Shown here: piece by piece, positions 6,438 to 12,335 of the stretch
Position numbering within the stretch: the first letter of the stretch is position 1
Layout: the number at the start of each line of letters is the position of its first letter
Origin: an uncultured candidate division Zixibacteria bacterium
Lineage (GTDB): Bacteria; Zixibacteria; MSB-5A5; GN15; PGXB01
Direction of reading: 5' to 3'
NCBI GenBank assembly: GCA_937925655.1
Contig: CALAMC010000040.1
Coordinates: 1-12,335 of the forward strand
Length of the DNA: 12,335 bases
The notes under the pieces: model-generated
The model's input: the letters and a program-made list of their open reading frames with translations, nothing else
What the model was told of the DNA's origin: nothing
The model's database searches: none
Position numbers and translations under genes: made by a program

Positions 6438-7361
6438 ATGAGAATCCCGAAGAAGGCCAAAATCCCGATTGGCGTCATTTGGGCGTTGCTAATCGGCATT
6501 GTTTTTATCACTCCCGCAATTGCATCGAGCGACATGCCGCTCGAATTTGATTGTGATTGCAATATCGAAATAATAGGGACTCCCGAATTAAACAAACCGT
6601 TCGAAGCAATATTTACGTGGACTCCCAGAAAAGATGTAAACTTATCAAAAAATATCCCGGATACGGTAAGGTTATGGCATGGTTTTGATAATACACGTTA
6701 TGTAAGCGGTGATACCCTTTGGATTGGGGATTTGCATAAAGATCAAACTTATACCATGAATGCCCGGTTTATGGTATTTAATCCGGGTTATTGCGAAATC
6801 AGATCTCGTATTGTAACCATGCGGGCCAAAGGGTACTATTATAACCCATATAAAAAAGTAGATAATGGCGTACCTGCTGAAAAAATATGCAGATCAAACC
6901 GTTCGTTCCTTGTGGATCCCAATAAAGACACAACGACATCATATAAAGCCGATATGAAATGGTTTTATACAGAGAGCGGCGATTCATTTGCAGTCGGAAA
7001 CGTTATACTTCCTGAAAATTTCAGCATCGGAAAGCCCCCTGTTGTCGCAAAAGCGGCGGATAATGTAAAAGCTGCCAAGCGTTCCGGGGAAATCACCATT
7101 ATTCAACCGGATACGAATGTAATATATCTTACGCGGTCTGATATATTTTCGAAGCGTGCAATTACGCTTAGCTCATTAAAAACAAATAAAATAATATTCC
7201 CGGAAAATATTAATAATATAGAAATTGATACGACATGCGCTTTAAGGTTTGAAAAATCCAGTGATAATGTAATAATAATTGATAAGCCCAAAACGGAATG
7301 TAAACTGATTATATTCCTTGATGATTCTCTCTATTTATTGCCGGTTAAAACTATCCGCTAA
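6438..7361 (+). CDS. Secreted protein of unknown function, AT-rich gene
   Basis: This 307-residue protein has a clear signal peptide: positive start MRIPKKAK, hydrophobic core near residues 10-26 and likely cleavage after PAIASS or nearby. About residues 35-145 look like an immunoglobulin-style beta-sandwich. The signs are the 'N-K-P-F-E-A-I-F-T-W-T-P' strand, then DTLWIGDLHKDQTYTMNARF and NPGYCEIRSRIVTM, a pattern seen in export-associated proteins of FCB bacteria. Six cysteines follow the signal peptide, which would allow three disulfides. The C-terminal third is beta-rich, with many Asn, Ile and Asp residues. The start is set by AAAAGGAGG six bases upstream. It is the only well-supported gene on the plus strand and is visibly more AT-rich than its neighbours (many AAT, ATA and GAT codons), which may mean recent arrival or weak selection. 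I do not recognise a specific family. Confidence 0.85.
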   Translation: MRIPKKAKIPIGVIWALLIGIVFITPAIASSDMPLEFDCDCNIEIIGTPELNKPFEAIFTWTPRKDVNLSKNIPDTVRLWHGFDNTRYVSGDTLWIGDLHKDQTYTMNARFMVFNPGYCEIRSRIVTMRAKGYYYNPYKKVDNGVPAEKICRSNRSFLVDPNKDTTTSYKADMKWFYTESGDSFAVGNVILPENFSIGKPPVVAKAADNVKAAKRSGEITIIQPDTNVIYLTRSDIFSKRAITLSSLKTNKIIFPENINNIEIDTTCALRFEKSSDNVIIIDKPKTECKLIIFLDDSLYLLPVKTIR

Positions 7362-7383
7362 AAATTACCTTTAAAATCACATC

Positions 7384-7410
7384 CGACCCACAATGGCGCC
7401 GATTGGGTCG
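7384..7410. terminator. Hairpin between convergent genes, possible two-way terminator
   Basis: CGACCCA (7384-7390) pairs perfectly with TGGGTCG (7404-7410) around a 13-base loop holding the palindrome GGCGCC. It lies 22 bases after the stop of the secreted-protein gene and in the 140-base gap before the end of the dGTPase gene. The T-runs are poor: TACAATTTCG follows on plus and GATGTGATTTT on minus. A second, weaker hairpin (CGCC 7419-7422 with GGCG 7433-7436, then GTTTCT) follows on plus. The role is inferred from position. Confidence 0.4.
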
Positions 7411-7501
7411 TACAATTTCGCCTGACTCTATTGGCGGTTTCTATAACCATATCGATCAAAAGCGGTTCCAACGCGCCGGAATATTAGGGTTTAAATAGCA
7501 A

Positions 7502-8656
7502 CTATATTATGCTGTCATGAACCTTTATGGCATACCGGTCGGTCATACCGGCGATGAAATCGGCGATAATTATTTCCGTCGGTTCGGTTCCGAGGCGAAG
7601 CCGATATTTATCATGCAACTTTTCCGGGTTTTTCTTATAATAATTGAATAGGGCCGTGATAATCATGCGGGCCTGACCGGCCATGCGCACCATGTGTTCG
7701 TGGCGATACATCTTTTCGCCCAGAAATTGCTTCAACTGCCGGGTCTTCGCCTTCATTTCCGGAGAAAATACGGCCAGCTTAACCGGTGCCATCCGCACGT
7801 CGGCCAGCGTTCGTATATTGGCCATGCGCAGGTTCTCGGCGGAGTTGTCTACCAGGTCGGTGGCCAATGCGTTGACGACACTCCGCACGACGTCGTGACG
7901 CCGTAACTCGGCATCCAGTCCCGGATAATGTTCTTCCGATGCCGCCAGTGCCTCCGCCCACAATTCCACCTGTCCCAAATCATCCCAATTCAATATTCCC
8001 GACGTCAATCCATCATCGATATCATGACTGCTGTAAGCAATGCCGTCGGCGACATCCACCAGCGCCGCCTCCAGCGTGGGATGCTCATCGGGCGGGAATT
8101 CGTTGGGATTGATCGGTTCATGCGAGGTCTCATGCTTGACTATCCCCTCACGTACTTCATAGGTCAGATTCAAGCCGGGATGATAAGGATAACGACGCTC
8201 CAGATAATCGACCACTTTTAACGTCTGCCGGTTATGCCCGAAACCGCCATAATCGGCCATCAGTTCATTCAAGACGTCTTCTCCCGAATGGCCGAATGGC
8301 GTATGGCCCAGATCATGCACCAGTGCGATGGCTTCGGCCAGATCCTCGTTGAGCCCCAGCGCCCGCGCCACCGAACGGCTGATTTGCGCGACCTCGACGG
8401 TATGCGTCAATCGCGTGCGATAATGATCCCCTTCGTGATTGACAAAGACCTGCGTTTTGTACTCCAAACGGCGAAAGGCGGCCGAATGAATGATGCGATC
8501 GCGGTCGCGCTGAAAAGCGGTCCGGACCGGATGCTCCTTCTGCGGAAATTTCCGCCCCCGCGAATTCGAGGATTTGGCGGCATACGGCGCCAGTATCTTC
8601 TCTTCATACCGCTCAACCCGCTCGCGAGGCAATATATTATTGTTATCCCGGTTCAT
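7502..8656 (-). CDS. dgt: dGTPase-like deoxynucleotide triphosphohydrolase (HD superfamily)
   Basis: This 384-residue cytoplasmic enzyme belongs to the dGTP triphosphohydrolase-like family, which splits dNTPs into deoxynucleoside and triphosphate and so tunes the dNTP pool. The metal-binding HD set is complete: His85 (LTHTVEVAQ), His114-Asp115 (LVHDLGHTPFGHSGE) and Asp204 (VDVADGIAYSSHDIDDG). The family's FRRLEYKTQVFVNHEGDHYRTR precedes it (61-82). Length fits the shorter, dGTPase-like protein group rather than the longer E. coli Dgt. In that group, activity on several dNTPs and allosteric activation are common, so strict dGTP specificity should not be assumed. It starts in an ATGA overlap (8653-8656) with the PorV/PorQ-like gene, an unusual partner. 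It is the last gene of the block before the convergent gap. Confidence 0.92.
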   Translation of the reverse strand: MNRDNNNILPRERVERYEEKILAPYAAKSSNSRGRKFPQKEHPVRTAFQRDRDRIIHSAAFRRLEYKTQVFVNHEGDHYRTRLTHTVEVAQISRSVARALGLNEDLAEAIALVHDLGHTPFGHSGEDVLNELMADYGGFGHNRQTLKVVDYLERRYPYHPGLNLTYEVREGIVKHETSHEPINPNEFPPDEHPTLEAALVDVADGIAYSSHDIDDGLTSGILNWDDLGQVELWAEALAASEEHYPGLDAELRRHDVVRSVVNALATDLVDNSAENLRMANIRTLADVRMAPVKLAVFSPEMKAKTRQLKQFLGEKMYRHEHMVRMAGQARMIITALFNYYKKNPEKLHDKYRLRLGTEPTEIIIADFIAGMTDRYAIKVHDSII

Positions 8657-9453
8657 TTCAGGTTCCTAACTCCGAGGACAATGCCATGACTCAAGCCCAG
8701 CGTCGGATGATTGGCGACGGCATAGCCGATGTAATATCGCTTGAATCCCAGCTCCACCCCTCCGCTGTATGACAGCGGATTGGAGCTGATACCCCACATG
8801 AGCCGGTGATCGTCCGTTACATGAAATATCTGTCCCAGAGTTGCCCGTACCGGCGAATAATCCTCCCAGTACAACCGCCCGACTATGGAATAATACTGCG
8901 GCCCCTCAATTTCCGCGTAAAAACTCACATTCCGGTAATCCGGTTCCGACCCCGACGATAAACGAGGCTTATTGATATTATCGGCCACTGCCGCTACATG
9001 ATACCGGCTCCAATGATACCCAGCCGCCAAACCGAGCCCGATGGAATTATATGATTCATCCACATTGCCAAACTCCACCAGCTTGCCACCAGCGATGATT
9101 CCGATAGAGAGCGAATCTATACCGTATGACAATGTCAATCTTAATATTTTCTCTGTATAATAATCACTCTTGCCGAACTGCGATACCTCGACGCCAAACT
9201 GAAAACGCTTGTATTTCGCGGCGGCCGCGATAAAGTATTGATCGAGATCGGACAAATCATAGCGGCGCAAATAGCCGGATTCCACAGTGATTCGTCCCGC
9301 CGACATCGGTCCCGCCGGACAGGAAACAAACTCGGTCGCCGACACCTCCGACAGAAGTATAGCGCCGGACAGGCCAAAATTGCGACCGCCGTCGATATCA
9401 TGCGCCGACGAAGTCGCGAAAATAATGATTATGCCCGTTAACAGCTTTTTCAT
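8653..9453 (-). CDS. PorV/PorQ-like outer-membrane beta-barrel protein
   Basis: This 266-residue protein has a short signal peptide (MKKLLTGIIIIFATSSA) followed by NFGLSGAILLSEVSA. The body is mainly alternating hydrophobic strands with many Tyr, Gly and Ser, as in FadL-type barrels. The end reads NPLSYSGGVELGFKRYYIGYAVANHPTLGLSHGIVLG. The 'YA...HP.LG.SH' ending is typical of PorV/PorQ-style barrels of FCB bacteria. In type IX secretion such proteins shuttle or hold cargo at the outer membrane. Here the cargo candidate is the lamin-tail protein encoded just upstream, with a 4-base overlap (9450-9453). It also overlaps dgt downstream. The barrel class is fairly safe; the export role is inference, since no core translocon gene is in view. 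Confidence 0.65.
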   Translation of the reverse strand: MKKLLTGIIIIFATSSAHDIDGGRNFGLSGAILLSEVSATEFVSCPAGPMSAGRITVESGYLRRYDLSDLDQYFIAAAAKYKRFQFGVEVSQFGKSDYYTEKILRLTLSYGIDSLSIGIIAGGKLVEFGNVDESYNSIGLGLAAGYHWSRYHVAAVADNINKPRLSSGSEPDYRNVSFYAEIEGPQYYSIVGRLYWEDYSPVRATLGQIFHVTDDHRLMWGISSNPLSYSGGVELGFKRYYIGYAVANHPTLGLSHGIVLGVRNLK

Positions 9454-11090
9454 GGTGACAGCACTATTGTCTTTTTCATACTACCTTTGCCCGATACCTC
9501 AACGTACAAAACATATATACCCGGAGGTAACGCCCGCCCGCCGTCGGAATACCCGTTCCAGTTTAACGATTCATCATACGGCTGGGCGTTATCGATGAGT
9601 GTCCGCACCACCCGGCCGTCGCGGTCATACACCCTCACCGACATCGATTCCCCATCGGGAACCGCCACCGTGATATGCACCGCTTCATCGCGCGAGTACG
9701 AAAACGGATTGGGCTCGATCGTGATTTGAATATCCGGTGATGACGGTGGCAGGTAAATGTTATTTTCCTGCCCCGGTGTCCCCCCCGCCTCACGGCTCTG
9801 TCCCCAGACGACATTCGACACCGATTGATCATGACGACCCCAGGTATAATTATCACCGAAAACTTTGGTATAAGAAAAGGTGTCCGCCTCAAATCCGAAA
9901 TTGTCATTAAGTGTAATTTTATCCCCGGTGTTACGAAGCGTCGGCCAACTGCCGGGCTCTCTTATTGCATAATCACCGGCGCCATAAAAATCGACGAAAG
10001 CCAGGCTATCCTTGCATAGCACCATCAATTGTCCCGCTTCCATTAAAAGGCTTGTTGATGCGATGGGGTACAATATATCGGCATTGCCCAGAAGCCAGCC
10101 GTTCAGATCAAAAGTCAAATCAGAACGATTATAGATCTCCACCCATTCCGTGGCAAGGGGCGCCTTCGGATCGGCCATTATTTCATTCAGTATCAGCGGC
10201 GGGTAGGCATTGCCCGGAGCTACGCCGTTGTGAGCATTATTCGACGGCCAATCGTCGTCGGGCAATTGTAATTTCACATGATTATAAACCCCATCCAGCT
10301 CTACTGCGGTCAGAATATAAATCGTCTCATCGACGGCCAACGCAGGAAATGGAATCTGGCCGATTAAATCTTCGGGAAACACTATCCCGTCGCCATCAGG
10401 GTCATAACTCAATGTAATAGTACCGGCATCATATGGTTGCATGCCTCGATTGAAAAGTCTGATTTCCATATTGGTCAGACCGAAAGCGGCGGGCCAGATT
10501 TTGACCTGTTCCATGGCCAGGTCGAACATGCGCAGACTGATGGAATTCTTATGCCCCGGCGTCCCTCCTTCGGGATTGGTGGCATTGGCAATCAATGCCG
10601 TCGCGGTCGAATAGCGCTCCCAGGAAACACCGTCAAACCCGGCCTCGGTCCAGGTGAAAGAAGATATCAAATTCCCCAGCCTGTATAAGGCCACTATCCC
10701 GCCGTTATCGTTAAGATTCAAATTGCTGTATTCATGAATATGATAGTCCTCGCCCGGTTCACCGAGTATCCAACTACCGTTATTGTTGCCCCAGACCGTT
10801 TCGAATCCGACTTCTCCGGCCCCGGACGTAACCCTCTTGACGATTACCCGGTAATCGTAGCCGGCAATAGCCTCGGATATGACAAAATCCGATAAATATT
10901 GACCGTCAATGTAGAATTGATAAAATGCCAGATTCCTCGTCTCACTGCCGTCATTATATATTTCAAACCACTGCAGGGAACTCTGTTCACCCGGCTCGTT
11001 GGCCATAACCTCGGTAATCACCAGGTCGGCCCGGCCCGATGAGCAAAAAAGGCAAAGCACGATTAATGTCAGGCACATACATTTTACCAT
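9450..11090 (-). CDS. Secreted protein with two lamin-tail domains and a FlgD-like C-terminal domain
   Basis: This 546-residue protein has a signal peptide (about 1-21, cleavage likely after GRA). A first lamin-tail domain (about 23-183) starts LVITEVMANEP, holds WFEIYN, and ends GGTPGHKN. A CARDB-like adhesion sandwich follows (about 188-297). The second lamin-tail domain (about 298-445) starts LILNEIMADP, holds EWVEIYN, and ends GGTPGQEN. A C-terminal FlgD-like / type IX sorting-like domain (about 452-546) shows EPNPFS, VRVYDRDGRVVRTL, and then W-N-G with LPPGIYVLYVEV. Such C-termini commonly direct export and anchoring in FCB bacteria. Lamin-tail domains of bacteria are extracellular and of uncertain role, sometimes linked to nucleases; no nuclease domain is visible here. 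The ATG at 11090 overlaps the barrel gene by seven bases and has GAGGG upstream; Met5 is an alternative. Confidence 0.85.
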   Translation of the reverse strand: MVKCMCLTLIVLCLFCSSGRADLVITEVMANEPGEQSSLQWFEIYNDGSETRNLAFYQFYIDGQYLSDFVISEAIAGYDYRVIVKRVTSGAGEVGFETVWGNNNGSWILGEPGEDYHIHEYSNLNLNDNGGIVALYRLGNLISSFTWTEAGFDGVSWERYSTATALIANATNPEGGTPGHKNSISLRMFDLAMEQVKIWPAAFGLTNMEIRLFNRGMQPYDAGTITLSYDPDGDGIVFPEDLIGQIPFPALAVDETIYILTAVELDGVYNHVKLQLPDDDWPSNNAHNGVAPGNAYPPLILNEIMADPKAPLATEWVEIYNRSDLTFDLNGWLLGNADILYPIASTSLLMEAGQLMVLCKDSLAFVDFYGAGDYAIREPGSWPTLRNTGDKITLNDNFGFEADTFSYTKVFGDNYTWGRHDQSVSNVVWGQSREAGGTPGQENNIYLPPSSPDIQITIEPNPFSYSRDEAVHITVAVPDGESMSVRVYDRDGRVVRTLIDNAQPYDESLNWNGYSDGGRALPPGIYVLYVEVSGKGSMKKTIVLSP

Positions 11091-12335
11091 ATTGCCCGAC
11101 CCTCGATGTAAAAAGCCGATTGTTCCCGATTGGAATAGGCGCGGCTGTACCTGAAAGTGTACTTGGCGATGATCTGCAAAAACGTTCTGACCGGCAGTTT
11201 CTCCTGCACATAAAGATACATATAATCCAGTCGCCGGGAATTAATATTTATCTTATCGAGATTGCACCATAATTCCAATTCTCCCAGCGAAGAAACTTGC
11301 GCCGAGGCCCGGGCAAACAGCATGACAAAATCCCGATCGTCATCATTTTGATATCCGATATAAGTGCGCAGGAATATCTGCTTCCGCCTCATTTTATACT
11401 CCAGCCGGGTTTCGTTATCCGACGAAATTTCGCCATTATCATAATTCCGTTTGAAACGATAATCAAGACTTAGCGAAGAATTATTTCCGACCCGGCGCGC
11501 CAAAGCCGTATATAATTCCACATTTTTATGGAATTGATCAAAACCATAATGCGAGACCGCCGCCGTGGCGTCCATTTTGTCCGACAACGCCGTAAGGTTT
11601 TTCAAACGGAAACCGTCCTGCCCGGCGCGGCGGTCGGAAACGCTGAAATCGAGACTGTCGATAGTAATTGTCCGCAACATTCGCCCGGACCGTCCCCCTC
11701 CGGTCAAATTGACAAAATCCTCGGCATAATGCCAGAATGACGTCCATAGTTTAATCGGGTTGAAATCGAAAGTCCCTTCGACCGACGCCGCGCCGATTAA
11801 ATTCCGGGTGTACTGCTGAATCGCCAGTTCGCCGGATATGTCATAATTGACGGCGTCATATCGAACAAACGTCCCGCCTTGAATATATTTATAGTCAACT
11901 CCCGACTGGCGATTTTCAAGTATCGCGCCCAGTCCGATCAGCTCACCCGAGAGTCTTTTATGCCGGGCCGACAGAGACACGGCGCTCATACGGAAGTCAT
12001 GACTATCATTTCGATCATAATGAACCAGCCAGCGGGCCGGATTCCTGCCCGATGAACCCTCCAGATAAACGCCATTGAAACCGCTAAAATCCGGAAAAAG
12101 CATGCTTTCATCGGATTCATCATCGCCCTTGGCCAAAAGCCGCCCGCGGTAACCCAGCGACAGTCCCAATCCGAAACGGGTGGTGAAACTTCCCAGCCGC
12201 GCCTTTTTCAGAGTACCTCGACGATTCGAATATTCGGCCGAGCGCTGCGTCCATTCGTGGATTCCGTTTTCATTTCTGTTTAATTTGGCTTTAATCTGCC
12301 AATGAGAACCAAAAACGGAATTCAATAAATAGTAG
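11084..12335 (-). CDS. Outer-membrane beta-barrel protein, N-terminus beyond the window
   Basis: The frame stays open to the window edge, so the N-terminus is missing. The first possible start inside (TTG, 12325) gives no signal peptide and is unlikely to be real. About 415 residues are visible. They are rich in alternating polar and aromatic strands (for example NYDISGELAIQQY, SSLSLDYRFKRNY and TRLEYKMRRKQIFLRTYIGYQ) and end with a terminal Trp, as outer-membrane barrels often do. The early stretch ARLGSFTTRFGLGLSLGYRG, with FNGVYLEG later, recalls the barrel half of FCB proteins that carry an N-terminal helix-hairpin-helix DNA-binding domain. That domain would be outside the window, so this is a guess. 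It overlaps the lamin-tail gene by seven bases and is the first visible gene of the block. Confidence 0.65.
   Translation of the reverse strand, partial: YYLLNSVFGSHWQIKAKLNRNENGIHEWTQRSAEYSNRRGTLKKARLGSFTTRFGLGLSLGYRGRLLAKGDDESDESMLFPDFSGFNGVYLEGSSGRNPARWLVHYDRNDSHDFRMSAVSLSARHKRLSGELIGLGAILENRQSGVDYKYIQGGTFVRYDAVNYDISGELAIQQYTRNLIGAASVEGTFDFNPIKLWTSFWHYAEDFVNLTGGGRSGRMLRTITIDSLDFSVSDRRAGQDGFRLKNLTALSDKMDATAAVSHYGFDQFHKNVELYTALARRVGNNSSLSLDYRFKRNYDNGEISSDNETRLEYKMRRKQIFLRTYIGYQNDDDRDFVMLFARASAQVSSLGELELWCNLDKININSRRLDYMYLYVQEKLPVRTFLQIIAKYTFRYSRAYSNREQSAFYIEGRAIW

Noticed and set aside
1..12335. CRISPR arrays, tRNA or rRNA genes, insertion sequences, phage genes
   Set aside because: No regularly spaced repeats, cloverleaf-like segments, rRNA signatures, transposase/integrase motifs or terminal inverted repeats with target duplications were seen by eye.

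Overview
The window reads as a chromosomal segment of a diderm (two-membrane) bacterium of moderate GC. Secreted proteins carry FlgD-like C-terminal domains, and there are outer-membrane barrels, a PorV/PorQ-like protein and a lamin-tail-domain protein. Together these point to the FCB group (Fibrobacteres-Chlorobi-Bacteroidetes and relatives). A Zixibacteria-like lineage is my best guess, but this rests on protein style only and no marker gene proves it. I see no rRNA, tRNA, CRISPR array, transposase or phage gene.

Layout. Positions 1-88 may hold the last codons of a plus-strand gene that begins outside the window. They are followed by a hairpin (116-160) and about 400 bases without a convincing gene. 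From 563 to about 6.3 kb everything is on the minus strand. In order of transcription this is: a small divergent RNase H-fold protein; the DNA polymerase III delta subunit (holA); an ECF sigma factor and its membrane anti-sigma partner; a PspC-domain protein and a LiaF-like membrane protein; and finally a solitary amino-acid-type substrate-binding lipoprotein with its own promoter. At 6438-7361 one AT-rich plus-strand gene encodes a secreted protein of unknown function. It converges on a second minus-strand block (12335 down to 7502): an outer-membrane barrel cut by the window edge, a lamin-tail/FlgD-like secreted protein, a PorV/PorQ-like protein and a dGTPase-like HD hydrolase. All adjacent genes in this block overlap by 4 or 7 bases.

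How they may work together. Sigma, anti-sigma, PspC and LiaF-like genes look like an envelope-stress sensing module placed behind a replication gene. The anti-sigma protein lacks the zinc ligands of its family. Its periplasmic part carries a short stretch that resembles the plug of TonB-dependent receptors, which hints at sensing tied to outer-membrane receptors. The second block looks like a cell-surface or export unit of type IX secretion style, with a nucleotide-pool enzyme coupled at its end.

Most noteworthy signals: the plug-like stretch in the anti-sigma protein; a near-consensus promoter whose predicted start base is the A of the lipoprotein ATG, so the mRNA would be leaderless; the four-gene overlapped surface/dGTPase operon; and the RNase H-like gene before holA.
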